Below are positions 27,808-37,884 of a stretch of DNA of 64,000 bases, piece after piece. A model generated the notes under the pieces. It saw only the letters and a list, made by a program, of their open reading frames with translations, was not told the DNA's origin and did no database searches. The stretch's first letter is position 1; each line of letters begins with the position of its first letter. This stretch comes from Fuerstiella sp. (GTDB lineage Bacteria; Planctomycetota; Planctomycetia; Planctomycetales; Planctomycetaceae): positions 62,001 to 126,000 of the forward strand of contig JAQWOH010000025.1 of assembly GCA_029245955.1 (NCBI GenBank), read 5' to 3'. The position numbers and the translations under genes are program-made.

Positions 27808-29253
27808 TCACGCCAGGATCCTGTCGATCACGTTTCCGGCGACGTCCGTTAATCGGTAGTCCCGGCCATTATGGCGGTACGTCAACTGTTCGTGGTTGAC
27901 CCCCAGCAAGTGCAGGATTGTCGCGTGCAGATCGTTGACGCTCACACGGTCGTCGACAGCCTTGTGGCCGATTTCATCCGTGGCACCATAGGACGTTCCG
28001 CCCTTTATTCCTCCGCCTGCCATCCAGTACGTGAACGCATGAGGATTGTGGTCGCGACCGGGTTTGGCCGACTTTTGTGCGACCGGCAGGCGTCCGAATT
28101 CGCCCCCCCACACGACCAGTGTGTCGTTCAGCAGTCCGCGCTGATCAAGGTCCGCCAGCAGTCCGGCAATCGGCTTATCGGTTTCACCCGCAAAACCTGT
28201 GTGATTGCCCGCGATGTCGTTATGTCCGTCCCAGCTGCGCTGGTTCTCCATACCGCCGGAATAAATCTGCACGAACCGAACACCGCGTTCCACCATTCGC
28301 CTTGCGATCAGGCACTGCTTTGCGAAGTGATCGCACTTTTCGTCTCCGATGCCGTACTGCTGTTGAATGTGTTCGGGTTCGAGAGCCACATCCAGCGTTT
28401 CCGGAGCTGCGACCTGCATCCGATAGGCCAGTTCAAAGCTCTCCATTCGCGCCGCCAGGTCGCGTTCTGCAGGGCGCTGTTCCAGGTGCTGTCGATTCAG
28501 ACTGGCCAGCAGGTTCAGCTGCGCTCGCTGACGTGATTCGTTCAGTTCGGCTGGCGGTTTCAAATTGTCAATCGGGTCGCCCTGTGGTTTGAGCCATGTT
28601 CCCTGATACACGCTCGGAAGAAAGCCGGCCCCCCAGTTCAGTGAATAGCCTTTCGGCAGGCCTCGCCCCTTGGGATCAGACATCACGACAAACGCGGGCA
28701 AATTCTGACTTTCGCTGCCCAGACCGTACGTCACCCATGAGCCGACGCACGGATTCCCCATTCGTGGCAATCCGGTATTCATCATGAACAAAGCAGGGCT
28801 ATGGTTATTCGACTCAGTATGGCCTGAGTGTATGAATGCCATTTTGTCGACGTGTTGAGACAGATTGGGGAAAATCTCGGAGACCCATTTTCCACATTCC
28901 CCGTGCTGCTGGAACTTGAACGGCGATTTCATCAACGGTCCGACGGAGTTGGCAAAAAAACCTGTGAACCGATCAAAACCTTCCAGTTCTTTTCCGTCAC
29001 TCTTTTCAAGTTCCGGTTTGTAATCCCACGTATCGACGTGACTTGGCCCGCCATTGATGAACAGCCAGATCACGCGTTTCACACGTCCATCGAAATGTCC
29101 GTCTTTCGGAGCAAGTGGATTCGAAATGTCGGCCGCACCTGCAGGCTGCAGAATACCTTCGCTCTGCAGCAGAGTTGCCAGGCCGAGCATGCCGGCGCCG
29201 GATCCGGCACGTCGGAGAATATCACGGCGCTGATACCGATTGTGTTGAAGCAT
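27808..29253 (-). CDS. DUF1501 secreted protein, PSCyt partner
   Basis: A 481-residue DUF1501 protein. The N-terminus has a Tat leader (YQRRDILRRAGSGAGMLGLA). Family motifs are VIWLFINGGPSHVDTWDYKP, HVDKMAFIHSGHTESNNHS, CLIARRMVERGVRFVQIYSG, LVVWGGEFGRLPVAQ and GRDHNPHAFTYWMAGGGIKG. The ordered Asp and His residues fit the alkaline-phosphatase-like superfamily, though activity is unproven. It follows the PSCyt gene by 18 bases, the arrangement seen again and again in planctomycetes, and the two are expected to work together on the outside of the cytoplasmic membrane. Confidence 0.9.
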   Translation of the reverse strand: MLQHNRYQRRDILRRAGSGAGMLGLATLLQSEGILQPAGAADISNPLAPKDGHFDGRVKRVIWLFINGGPSHVDTWDYKPELEKSDGKELEGFDRFTGFFANSVGPLMKSPFKFQQHGECGKWVSEIFPNLSQHVDKMAFIHSGHTESNNHSPALFMMNTGLPRMGNPCVGSWVTYGLGSESQNLPAFVVMSDPKGRGLPKGYSLNWGAGFLPSVYQGTWLKPQGDPIDNLKPPAELNESRQRAQLNLLASLNRQHLEQRPAERDLAARMESFELAYRMQVAAPETLDVALEPEHIQQQYGIGDEKCDHFAKQCLIARRMVERGVRFVQIYSGGMENQRSWDGHNDIAGNHTGFAGETDKPIAGLLADLDQRGLLNDTLVVWGGEFGRLPVAQKSAKPGRDHNPHAFTYWMAGGGIKGGTSYGATDEIGHKAVDDRVSVNDLHATILHLLGVNHEQLTYRHNGRDYRLTDVAGNVIDRILA

Positions 29254-29271
29254 GATTGAGTGACTTTCTGC

Positions 29272-32200
29272 TCAGTCCACGAATACGAATTCATTCAGAC
29301 TGAAGACGATCTGGCAAAAATCTGTCAGGGCCAGTCGAGCTGATTCGTCCACGGATTTACCATCAGATTGATACGATACTGACTGCGTCTTCAAGAACCG
29401 GTCGGCTGATATCCGTTCAAGTCGAGTCGGTTTGCGCGACAGACCGGCCAGGTAGACATGGTCGACCGCGTCAGTTTCTGCCGCAGTTCCAGTGTACGCC
29501 GCAAGGCCTGCGGCGTACTGCCGCACCTGAGGGCTGTTCATGAACGTGAGCGCCTGCGAAGCGATGGTGGTGCTGGGCCGGTTTCCGACGCTGGCAAGTG
29601 GTTCCGGCGAATCGAATACCTGCATCATCGGAATCAGCTGACTGCGTTTGACCATGAAGTAAATGCTGCGCCGTTTCTGTGACGGATTCAATGTGCCGGG
29701 ACCGAACGGTGTGCGGTCCAGTTGATGGCTGGCGGCAAGCATCGCATCTCGAATAACCTCGGCCTCGAGTCGACGTGGCTCGCGCCGCCAGAACCAGCGG
29801 TTTTCGGCATCGATCTTCAATCGCCGGTCATCGATCACGGAACTTTGTTGATACGATGAACCGGTCACGATCAACTTGTGAATCGGTTTCAGACGCCAGT
29901 TGGCATCAATGAGCTGTTGAGCCAGCCAGTCCAGCAGTTGCGGATGAGATGGCAGTTCTCCCTGTTTTCCGAAGTCATTTGGTGTCGAGACGATGCCTCG
30001 GCCCATATGGTGCTGCCACAGTCGATTGACGATGACTCGCGCCAGTAGACGACCGGCGCCTCCATCGACGTCAGTAATCCAGTTCGCGAGCGATCGGCGC
30101 CGGTACGATGTGTGCCAGTCATCGGGGGGCGCGACGTTCCAGTGTTGACTGACGTTGTCGGCAGACGTCAGCACCTGCAGAAATCCCGGTTCGGCAGTCC
30201 GTACTTTCTGTGTCGCGTCGCCTCGTCTCAGGAAAAACGTTTCCCTGTAGAAATGAGGGAACCCGCGTCCGTCCGCATTGTGCTTGATGGGTTTGACGCC
30301 TTCGCTCGACACCATCACCGTAGCCAGATTCGGTTTCGGCTTCAATTGGTTGTGTGCAGCGACGGCGGCTGACAGCTTTTGCCATTCCGGATCGAGCGTC
30401 CGATACCACGACATCAGCTGTTCACGATGCGGCCCATTCTTCGGCATCTCTCCCGACTTGATCCATTCCAGAAGTTCGGCCACGGCCAGTGGTTGAGATT
30501 CAGCATCCAGCGCCGGCGAAACAGCTTTGTTGCTGATCGCAAGTCGTGCGCGGCCGATGTTATGTTTGTTGTTCACGTTAAAGTGCAGAGTCACGGTCAG
30601 TCGAGTGCCGTCGGCGAATCCCACCGGCTCGACAAAGTCGAATGCTGCGGCGTGGTCCTTCCCGAACTGAGGATCAACGGCCCAGCCGGTGTTTTTGGAT
30701 TTGTCAATCGATGCAGCAACGGAAAGGTTTGCGTTGTTCTGCTGGAACGTAGCTCGAGGGTTTATCAGCTCAACCGCAACAGGTTTTGAGTCACCAGATA
30801 ACGCTTCGGCAGTGACGGTGATCATACCGACGCCCATATTGCCGTTCGAAGCGCGGCCCGGGCCGCCTTTAACCATCGACTCGTGTGCCAGTGCTTCCAG
30901 CCGAAGAGAACGAACGGCGAGCTGCCGAGTTTCGGCGGTCAACGTATATGTGTCGAAATCGGGATTCGTCCCGGTCGCCAGAACGGATTCGTCCGGCTGC
31001 ACGCTGAGCGTCGCTCCTCCCCTGGATTCTGCGTTGGTGACATGCAGGACCAGCCATTCCGGATTCTGCGATGACTTCAGTGCGTCAAGAGCGTCAGATA
31101 CCAGCCACGCATCAAACCTGCTGCCCAGCTGGCTCTGTTCAAATTCCCGCAAGCGATCCGTAATCGGTTTGTGATCAGTCTCCCATTTCGCGACCGCCTG
31201 TCTGGTTTCTGCCGAATGAAGTTCGAGCTCAATATTGCTGCGGATTGTTCTGCCAAATATTGACACAATCCGGTAGTAATCGGCAGAGGGGATTGGATCG
31301 TATTTGTGATCGTGGCAGCGAGCACACCCGATGGTCAGGCCCAGCATCGCTGTACCCATCGTGGACACGATGTCGTCCAGCTCATCGTAGCGAGCCGGCT
31401 CAAATTCGTTTTCCGTCAGCTGAGTCGGAAATACCCCGGCACCAAGAAATCCTGTGGCCATCAAGGCCAGCGAATCGTCCGGTGCGATCTCGTCCCCGGC
31501 TAACTGCCATCTGACGAATTCATCATATGGCATGTCGGCATTGAACGCCTTGATAACGAAGTCGCGGTAGTGATAGGCGAAGTCACGGTTGTAGTCCTGC
31601 TCGAAACCGTGACTTTCTGCAAAGCGAGCGATGTCCAGCCAGTGCCGCGCCCAGCGCTCGCCAAAGTGGCGACTGTCCAGCAGGTCGTCAATCATGCGAT
31701 CGTACCAGTCCGGCGACGAATCTGTGAGCAGACGCTGTACGTCGTCCGGCTCTGGCGGCAGACCAATCAGTCCGAAATACGCGCGGCGAATCAACACACG
31801 TCGCTCGGCAGCGTCATTCGGAACGAGCCCCTGCTTTTCAATCATGCGCAGAACGAACCGGTCGATGTCAGTCCGGCACCAGTCCGCATTTTCGGACTCC
31901 GGCGGTGGTGTCACGCTTAACGGCCGAAACGCCCAGAAGTCTCGGGCGTCCTGTTTAATAGTCCGCTCCGTCCAGTCCTTCAGCTCCACCACCCCGTCCA
32001 CCAACGGTTTGTCGTATGGAACGCCCAGATCAATCCATTCTGCGATGGCTGCGATCTGGTTGTCATCCAGTTTTTTTTCGTCGTACGGCATGGGTGGTTT
32101 TTCGGCATGAGTAATCATGCGATACAGGCGACTGTTTACGGCCTGCCCGGGGACAACCGCCAGGCCTGTTCCGCCGCCTTTCAGCAGTGCCTCGCGCGTT

Positions 32201-32487
32201 GCCAGGTTGAACTCTCCTTCCAGAGAATCTCCGCCGTGACAGCTGAGGCAGCGATCCACCAGGATTTTCCGAACCGACTTCTGGAATAGTGCGGTTCCGG
32301 CCTTAACCCGTTCCGCGTGTTCATTCCTGTTCTGCCGGATTGGCGGGGCCGATTCGTCTGCCACGGATACAGATGTTGTCGAGACCAGCATGGCCGCAAA
32401 ACCACAAATACCACAAGTCGCCATTCGAACAACGATTTGCCTGAGAACCACGTCTTTTGTCGGTCGGACATCTTCGAGCCAGGTCAT
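29272..32487 (-). CDS. PSCyt1/DUF1549/DUF1553 cytochrome-like protein
   Basis: A planctomycete protein of about 1071 residues with a c-type haem motif (VDRCLSCHGGDSLEGEF) in an N-terminal PSCyt1 domain, then DUF1549 (AYFGLIGLPPEPDDVQRLL, ERWARHWLDIARFAESHGFE, CARCHDHKYDPIPSADYYRI), a variable carbohydrate-binding-like middle region rich in beta strands, and DUF1553 (VNRLWQHHMGRGIVSTPNDF, SLNEFVFVD at the end). A second CxxCH occurs in CARCHDHK but belongs to the DUF1549 core. An export signal (GICGFAAMLVSTTSVSVA) lies about 20 residues into the chosen reading. Starts at 32601 and 32541 are also possible; ATG 32487 has AGGT upstream. The true function is unknown. Confidence 0.88.
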   Translation of the reverse strand: MTWLEDVRPTKDVVLRQIVVRMATCGICGFAAMLVSTTSVSVADESAPPIRQNRNEHAERVKAGTALFQKSVRKILVDRCLSCHGGDSLEGEFNLATREALLKGGGTGLAVVPGQAVNSRLYRMITHAEKPPMPYDEKKLDDNQIAAIAEWIDLGVPYDKPLVDGVVELKDWTERTIKQDARDFWAFRPLSVTPPPESENADWCRTDIDRFVLRMIEKQGLVPNDAAERRVLIRRAYFGLIGLPPEPDDVQRLLTDSSPDWYDRMIDDLLDSRHFGERWARHWLDIARFAESHGFEQDYNRDFAYHYRDFVIKAFNADMPYDEFVRWQLAGDEIAPDDSLALMATGFLGAGVFPTQLTENEFEPARYDELDDIVSTMGTAMLGLTIGCARCHDHKYDPIPSADYYRIVSIFGRTIRSNIELELHSAETRQAVAKWETDHKPITDRLREFEQSQLGSRFDAWLVSDALDALKSSQNPEWLVLHVTNAESRGGATLSVQPDESVLATGTNPDFDTYTLTAETRQLAVRSLRLEALAHESMVKGGPGRASNGNMGVGMITVTAEALSGDSKPVAVELINPRATFQQNNANLSVAASIDKSKNTGWAVDPQFGKDHAAAFDFVEPVGFADGTRLTVTLHFNVNNKHNIGRARLAISNKAVSPALDAESQPLAVAELLEWIKSGEMPKNGPHREQLMSWYRTLDPEWQKLSAAVAAHNQLKPKPNLATVMVSSEGVKPIKHNADGRGFPHFYRETFFLRRGDATQKVRTAEPGFLQVLTSADNVSQHWNVAPPDDWHTSYRRRSLANWITDVDGGAGRLLARVIVNRLWQHHMGRGIVSTPNDFGKQGELPSHPQLLDWLAQQLIDANWRLKPIHKLIVTGSSYQQSSVIDDRRLKIDAENRWFWRREPRRLEAEVIRDAMLAASHQLDRTPFGPGTLNPSQKRRSIYFMVKRSQLIPMMQVFDSPEPLASVGNRPSTTIASQALTFMNSPQVRQYAAGLAAYTGTAAETDAVDHVYLAGLSRKPTRLERISADRFLKTQSVSYQSDGKSVDESARLALTDFCQIVFSLNEFVFVD

Positions 32488-32674
32488 GTTCAGTTTACCT
32501 GTGGTGTGCACTCGTGCGAAAAACTGTTGAATTGAGAACATCGCTTTACAGTAGCGTGTCACAGACACTGCCGTTGTCCCTGGGTGCATAATACCGTTCA
32601 TTCCAGGCTTTCAGTAGTGAAGACACTGCAGCGTTGTCGTGAAGGGCGACATCGCTGTGCCGGGAACATTCACT

Positions 32675-34396
32675 TCACTCCACTAAAACCGTCTGCGTCG
32701 ACCAGAACTGCCCCTCGTCGTTTCGCAGGTACAACCGTATCAACAGTGGATGTTCCGCTGGTCTGATGCCCAATACTACCTGGTTCGTGCCTTCACCGGG
32801 GCGTTCCACGTGAGTCCTGTGGGCCCAGCGATCGGTGAAGGTGAGTCCTTCTGTGCGGCCTGAGTGTACCACGACTTCGGGCCTGGTGCCTGCATTTCGA
32901 ATATTGAACGTGACACGTGCTTTGTCACCCATGCGTTCGACACCGGTGACCTCGATCGCTGAAGGTACACTCTTAAGTACATGGAGTTTGTCGTCCGCGA
33001 GATACGGAATGCCGCCTCGCTCAAACGGTTGAGCCCTGACTTCGCCGTCGGATGGTGGCTTGCGAAATGTCCAGCCGCCAGTCTGCAGATAGAACCAATT
33101 GTCTGCAGTGATGCCTCGATCGGTGTATGTGAGTCCGGTCTCGTTATGCACGTCGCCGGCGGACATGCGATCGATCCCGTACCAGCGGCCGTCTGCATCC
33201 ATCACCCATCCACGGTATCGCATTCGGCGTTCGTACGGACCGGTTCTCTGTCGTGGTGGCGGGCCGGGTACTTCCACGAAACTGCCGGCCGTCAGTGAGG
33301 TCAGCGGTTTGCGCTTGTTCTTCTTGCGGCCCGCACCGAACAGCCTCCAGCGTTTCTCATCCACGGCATAAAAATAGCTGAAGTATGTGCTTTGCGTCTG
33401 TCCAGGTTCGACTCGCAACGCCAGAACCTGTCGCTGCCCCTGTCGTCCCGCCAGCGGCTCCCAGTCTCGAATCTTCACGCCGGTTCCTTCGTGACCAAAC
33501 GTGCCAAATGTGGCGCTGCGGTGACCAATGGCCAGCAGGTGTGAATGCTCCTGAATGGGGGGGGCCGCATCCTTGCGACCGTACGACCACAGCGAAAAAT
33601 TGAAGCTGCTGTTGACGGTGCCGTCTGCATTCCATGTTGGTCCGTAATAGCCAAACGGTGTCGTAATCGGTGCGTAGAAATCAAGCGAGCCTGGAACCGC
33701 ATCCATTTCGATCACCCACAGCCGAACGGCTTCCGGATTCTGTGAACTTGAAAATCTTGTGTGTGCCGCTGCCGGGCGCCATCGTTTACGCAGCACCGCT
33801 CCTTCGCGAACCGCCTGTCCGGAGATTTCGACCCAGTGCAGTCGTGCACGTTCAGGGGCAGTTCCGGTGTTCGTGATTCGAAGGATGTGACGGCCGCTTC
33901 TTTCGATGTTGAATTCGAGGACGGCAGACAGTGTCAGCGTATTATCATCCGTCTGCGGGACTGACAGAATCTGTTCCTGACCGCTCAGGTTGACGGAAAA
34001 TTGTCCTGACGCACAGTCACTGGTTGATACATGAATCGTGACGCGGCCTGCGTTGGGCAGCCAGATGCCCCACTCGACCTGGTCGTCTGCGTCCCACTGC
34101 GTTATGTACGCAAACGAATGGCCGCCATTCAGGTTTGCGATGTCGGGGATCGTCCCGGCTCCTTCAGCCACCATGCCGAGTTTCGGGAAGAAGCATTCAT
34201 TCGGTGTCAGGAACAGTCGCGCATCCCTGGTTCTCTGAATCATGTAGGTGAGTTCGCCCCGATCCGGATCCGGCATCCACTCAATCGGAGCCGACAGCTG
34301 CCCGATTCCTGCGGAAAGTTTTCGGGCCGGTTCCGAGGCGGCGCACAACGAAACACACAACGAAAGAACAATGGTCAACGCGTGTATATGGCACAT
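32675..34396 (-). CDS. Secreted DUF5077/DUF3472-like protein
   Basis: A 573-residue protein with a signal peptide (ALTIVLSLCVSLCAA). Residues 70-200 form a beta-rich, lectin-like segment (FAYITQWDADDQVEWGIWLP, ...SGRHILRITNTGTAPERARL) resembling DUF5077. Residues 235-460 hold YYGPTWNADGTVNSSFNFSL, HSHLLAIGHRSATFGTFGHE and MRYRGWVMDADGRW, resembling DUF3472. The last 90 residues look like an immunoglobulin-like domain. I am fairly sure of the family pair, less of its borders. It is probably extracellular and carbohydrate-binding. The PSCyt coding region begins 74-187 bases downstream on the same strand, so the three genes could form one operon. Confidence 0.65.
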   Translation of the reverse strand: MCHIHALTIVLSLCVSLCAASEPARKLSAGIGQLSAPIEWMPDPDRGELTYMIQRTRDARLFLTPNECFFPKLGMVAEGAGTIPDIANLNGGHSFAYITQWDADDQVEWGIWLPNAGRVTIHVSTSDCASGQFSVNLSGQEQILSVPQTDDNTLTLSAVLEFNIERSGRHILRITNTGTAPERARLHWVEISGQAVREGAVLRKRWRPAAAHTRFSSSQNPEAVRLWVIEMDAVPGSLDFYAPITTPFGYYGPTWNADGTVNSSFNFSLWSYGRKDAAPPIQEHSHLLAIGHRSATFGTFGHEGTGVKIRDWEPLAGRQGQRQVLALRVEPGQTQSTYFSYFYAVDEKRWRLFGAGRKKNKRKPLTSLTAGSFVEVPGPPPRQRTGPYERRMRYRGWVMDADGRWYGIDRMSAGDVHNETGLTYTDRGITADNWFYLQTGGWTFRKPPSDGEVRAQPFERGGIPYLADDKLHVLKSVPSAIEVTGVERMGDKARVTFNIRNAGTRPEVVVHSGRTEGLTFTDRWAHRTHVERPGEGTNQVVLGIRPAEHPLLIRLYLRNDEGQFWSTQTVLVE

Positions 34397-34667
34397 AAGG
34401 CAGCGTCACACCATGTCAGAAAAACTGCTGATCAACCAGCCAGAAGAAGAATTTGCCTGTTGATCTGCATGCGAAAAACGAATCGTCCGGACTGCCAGGA
34501 ACGCATGATGAGGGAGCATAAACCCCTGGCGGCTGACCGCAGTATACTCACTCTCTGGAGCAAACGAGAGAGCGGCACAAACTTCTTGGCGCGTTTCGTT
34601 ACCAGGCGGACGGCTGCTATGAGTGCACCACGACGGTTGGTGCCAGCTGAACCGTGCCGTGATGTCT

Positions 34668-35609
34668 TCAACCCGCTTCGCGGAAACGCAGCGATGGTTT
34701 GTCGATCGTTACGATCGTATTCGGTGGAATACTGCGGCTGAGAGTCACACTGGAGCCGATTTGTGAGCCCGCTCCGATCACTGTCGTTCCCCCCAGAACT
34801 GTTGCGTTGGAATAGACAGTCACACTGTCTTCAAGTGTCGGGTGCCGCCTGGCACCGCGAATCAGCTCGCCATCCTCATCACGGGGAAACGACCACGCTC
34901 CCAGGGTCACACCCTGATACAGGGTCACACTGGCTCCGATCTCGCATGTTTCACCGATGACGACGCCGGTTCCATGATCGATAAAGAACAGAGGTCCAAT
35001 CGTGGCTCCGGGGTGAATGTCGATTCCGGTTTCCCGATGTGCCCATTCCGTGATAATGCGCGGCAGATAGGGTACGGCCAGGCGGTGGAGTTCATGAGCC
35101 AGCCGAAACATAATAATGGCTTCGATACCGGGATAGCACAGAATGATTTCTTCCCGCGTCCTTGCGGCCGGGTCACCATCGAACGCTGCCTGAGCATCCT
35201 GCTGCAGGATTTTCTTCAGCCGTGGCAATGTGTCGAGAAGTGCATCTGCCAGGTCAGCAGCAGCAGTTGCGTGGTTGCCGGCCATGGCCTCATCATGAAC
35301 TGCCTCATCGTGAATTCTCAGAGTCGCCTTCCGGACATGACTCAGCGCGCGATGAATCTCAATGGACAGGCTTTGGCGAATGTGTCTCAGATTTCTGGCG
35401 CACTGAGAGCGTCCACCGGCACTCATGGCCGTTCCGGCGGTTCGAACGCCGGGAAACAGAAGTTCGCGCAAGTTGCTCGCAATCGTGATGACCGCGTCCA
35501 CCGAGGGCAGGGGATCCGCCAAAGTACCTGTGTCGGTGAACAGAGCTTCAGCGATCTTATCCATCATTCGGTCGTCACCGTCGCGAAATATCATCTGTCG
35601 AACCATCAA
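34668..35609 (-). CDS. cysE: Serine O-acetyltransferase (EpsC/CysE type)
   Basis: A 313-residue enzyme transferring acetyl from acetyl-CoA to serine, the first step of cysteine synthesis. The N-terminal helical domain ends with ARTREEIILCYPGIEAIIMF. A left-handed beta helix of hexapeptide repeats follows (GIDIHPGATIGPLFFIDHGT, GVVIGETCEIGASVTLYQGV, SVTVYSNATVLGGTTVIGAG). The catalytic His is in DHGTGVVIGE and the HRETGIDIHPG segment precedes the helix. The longer N-terminus is typical of the EpsC subgroup. No cysK gene is adjacent. Several Met codons near the start leave the exact start uncertain. Confidence 0.9.
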   Translation of the reverse strand: MMVRQMIFRDGDDRMMDKIAEALFTDTGTLADPLPSVDAVITIASNLRELLFPGVRTAGTAMSAGGRSQCARNLRHIRQSLSIEIHRALSHVRKATLRIHDEAVHDEAMAGNHATAAADLADALLDTLPRLKKILQQDAQAAFDGDPAARTREEIILCYPGIEAIIMFRLAHELHRLAVPYLPRIITEWAHRETGIDIHPGATIGPLFFIDHGTGVVIGETCEIGASVTLYQGVTLGAWSFPRDEDGELIRGARRHPTLEDSVTVYSNATVLGGTTVIGAGSQIGSSVTLSRSIPPNTIVTIDKPSLRFREAG

Positions 35610-36047
35610 TCCAGTGAAATTGAGCCAACAACAGCAGGGTCGAACACATTCTGTGCGGTCGTGTCGATCGCGTTACGGAGCGTCCCGCCTGACTCATCGG
35701 CACACAGTGCCAGTAGTCATCATGATGTGCGGAGCCGACATTGACGTGACGCGAACAGCATCTGCGCATGCCGGCGCACACGTAAAAACCGTTGGCGTCC
35801 CGGCTACTCTGCCCAGACTTCCTTCGGCAGGATTTCATGCGGCATAAACGGCCAGCAACGGGTCACAGACGGCCGTCTGTGCCGCACATTGTCGCCCCCG
35901 CGGCTCGGCACAGCCGCGATAAGAGTCGGCGATCTGTTTCTGGGCAGTGGTTTCGTCGATCGGCCGGTTTGCTGTCCGCAGGATGGATGCACAGCCGATA
36001 ACAACGGTGGAACAACTCAATCCGCAAATGAAGAAGCCCGACATCCG
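35610..36047. other. Divergent cysE / CPBP intergenic region
   Basis: About 440 bases. An open frame continues upstream of the CPBP gene to 35889, but that part has no membrane character or family similarity. I see no RNA gene and no clear operator. Confidence 0.4.
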
Positions 36048-36824
36048 ATGACCAAGGTTCCCTTACCCGTAAACGATTACTGGGTGGATGCACGCAAGCC
36101 GCTGTCGTGTCTGACGTTCTTGATTCCCTGGATCGTGATCTACGAATTTGGCGTGCTGATGCTCGCTGACCGCGAACCCGATCAACTTCGAAACGGTGCG
36201 GACTACTGGATGAGATCATTACTGTCGCTGGCCGGTCTTGGTCAGGTGCTGTTGCTTCCTGTTTTTGTAGTGGGCGTTCTGCTGACGTGGCACATCGTTC
36301 GCCAACATCCATGGCAGGTACGTCTGGAAACTCAGGTCGGGATGCTGGCGGAGAGTTTCCTTCTGGCTGTGGCCCTTGTCGCCGCCGGACAGGTCCACCA
36401 TCTGTTGTTTCTAAACCTCCACCCGTCGCCGTCCGACGCTCGACTGCTGATGCTGGCCACGGGTGACCTGACGCGGGCTGTGTCGTTTATTGGTGCCGGA
36501 GTCTACGAAGAGGTGATGTTTCGGCTGTTACTCGTACCGGTTGCGTTCTTCGCGTTTCGGAAGTTCGAATTTCCGAAGAAATGGGCTGCTGTGATGGCAG
36601 CCGTGACGACTGCCTTTATCTTTGCTCTGGCACACCACGTTGGTCCCAATGCCGACGCCTTCAATCTGTTCACGTTTTCCTTCCGTGCTGTTGCTGGTGT
36701 ATTCTTCGCGGCGATATTCTTCCTGCGAGGCTTCGGCATCACCGTCGGGTGCCATGCCGCTTACGACCTGCTGGTGGGCGTCTTTCTGGTGCCAGTCGCC
36801 GTTGACGCCAACGGGGTCGGATGA
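36048..36824 (+). CDS. CPBP-family intramembrane metalloprotease
   Basis: A 258-residue polytopic membrane protein of the CPBP (Abi/CAAX protease) family. Motifs, numbered from ATG 36048, are GAGVYEEVMFRLLLVP (Glu154, Glu155, Arg159), FIFALAHHVGP (His196/His197) and GCHAAYDLLVG (His236, Asp240), which form the zinc-type active site. About six hydrophobic helices surround them. The family cleaves prenylated or membrane-bound peptides, some protecting against the cell's own bacteriocins; the substrate here is unknown. The frame is open to 35889, but the first 53 residues would be polar and Cys-containing, so I prefer 36048. Confidence 0.82.
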   Translation: MTKVPLPVNDYWVDARKPLSCLTFLIPWIVIYEFGVLMLADREPDQLRNGADYWMRSLLSLAGLGQVLLLPVFVVGVLLTWHIVRQHPWQVRLETQVGMLAESFLLAVALVAAGQVHHLLFLNLHPSPSDARLLMLATGDLTRAVSFIGAGVYEEVMFRLLLVPVAFFAFRKFEFPKKWAAVMAAVTTAFIFALAHHVGPNADAFNLFTFSFRAVAGVFFAAIFFLRGFGITVGCHAAYDLLVGVFLVPVAVDANGVG

Positions 36825-36864
36825 AACGTCGTCGCAGTTTTCCGCGAACGGTAACAACCGCCGG

Positions 36865-37794
36865 CTATTGGCCATCGACGAGCTTTTGGCCGCCCGCACT
36901 CAATAACTGCTGCGCCACAGCTACACCAAGTTCAACCGCGGATTCCACGGGGCCGTCCGCCGTTGCCTCAAGTCTCTGCGTGCCGTCAGAACTCAGCAGG
37001 ATACCGGTGAGCTTCATTTGACCAGCATCAAGTTCCGTTAATGCTCCCAATGGGGCGTGACAGCCGGCACGCAGTTCCAGCAGCAGCGAGCGTTCGGCAC
37101 GAGTGCAGCAGGCTACGTCTTCGTCTGTGATCTGTTGCAGCACGTTCTGTACGTTTTCGTCGTCGCTGCGGCACTCGATCCCAATCGCGCCCTGTCCCAC
37201 GGCCGGGTACATTTCCGGTGGCTGAACTAAGAACGATATTCGGTTCTCCAGGCCCAGACGGCGAAGGCCGGCCTCGGCCAGTACGATCGCGTCGTATTCG
37301 CCGTCGTCAAGCTTCGCGATTCGAGTTTCGACGTTGCCACGAATTTCCAGCACCCGCAGATCGGGCCGCATATGAAGCAGCTGCGCCTGCCGTCGCGGAC
37401 TGCCTGTTCCTATCCGGGATTTTTCGGGTAACTCATGAACCGAAGTCGGGTTTGTCGCTCCCTCTGGAAGCAGGATCGCATCGAACCTTGGAGCACGTTT
37501 CGGGATGCCGGCCAGTAATAAGCCATCGGCCGATTCCGTCGGCAAATCCTTCAGGCTGTGGACAGCAATGTGTGTGTGGCCATCGAGCACTGATCGCTGG
37601 ACTTCGCGTGTAAAGAGTCCGGCGCCGCCAAACTGCCTCAACGGATCCGTCTGGTTCTGGTCGCCTTCCGTCTTTACATGAACGATTTTAACCTTGATAC
37701 CACAGGCTTTCGCGATGAGCGATTTGACGTGGTGAGCCTGCCACAGGGCGAGTTGGCTGGAACGAGTGGCAATTCGAATTGTGTCGAGCGACAT
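36865..37794 (-). CDS. hemC: Porphobilinogen deaminase (hydroxymethylbilane synthase)
   Basis: A 309-residue cytoplasmic enzyme joining four porphobilinogen units into hydroxymethylbilane for haem. It begins IRIATRSSQLALWQAHHVKS. The catalytic Asp83 is in HSLKDLPTE. Arg residues in GTGSPRRQAQLLHMRPDL and GNVETRIAKLDDGEYDAIVL contact the substrate. Cys245 in LRAGCHAPLGAL holds the dipyrromethane cofactor. Length and order are normal. It converges on the CPBP gene with 40 bases between stops and diverges from the SufR-like gene, so haem synthesis and Fe-S control share an upstream region. Confidence 0.95.
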   Translation of the reverse strand: MSLDTIRIATRSSQLALWQAHHVKSLIAKACGIKVKIVHVKTEGDQNQTDPLRQFGGAGLFTREVQRSVLDGHTHIAVHSLKDLPTESADGLLLAGIPKRAPRFDAILLPEGATNPTSVHELPEKSRIGTGSPRRQAQLLHMRPDLRVLEIRGNVETRIAKLDDGEYDAIVLAEAGLRRLGLENRISFLVQPPEMYPAVGQGAIGIECRSDDENVQNVLQQITDEDVACCTRAERSLLLELRAGCHAPLGALTELDAGQMKLTGILLSSDGTQRLEATADGPVESAVELGVAVAQQLLSAGGQKLVDGQ

Positions 37795-37884
37795 GTTTAA
37801 CCAGTGAGAGAATTCAGCGTCCAGTTCAGTGAATCGGCCGTGTTCGGGATTTTGGAATCAGTCACCAGACATGGTAAGCGATTT

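Noticed and set aside
32107..32601. Possible second haem motif and longer N-terminus in the PSCyt protein.
   Set aside because: Only one CxxCH lies in the PSCyt1 domain; the other belongs to DUF1549. The extra N-terminal residues lack a ribosome site.
34031..34741. A 236-codon plus-strand frame opposite the DUF3472-like gene.
   Set aside because: Most of it mirrors a well-supported minus-strand gene with a signal peptide; no family features on this strand.
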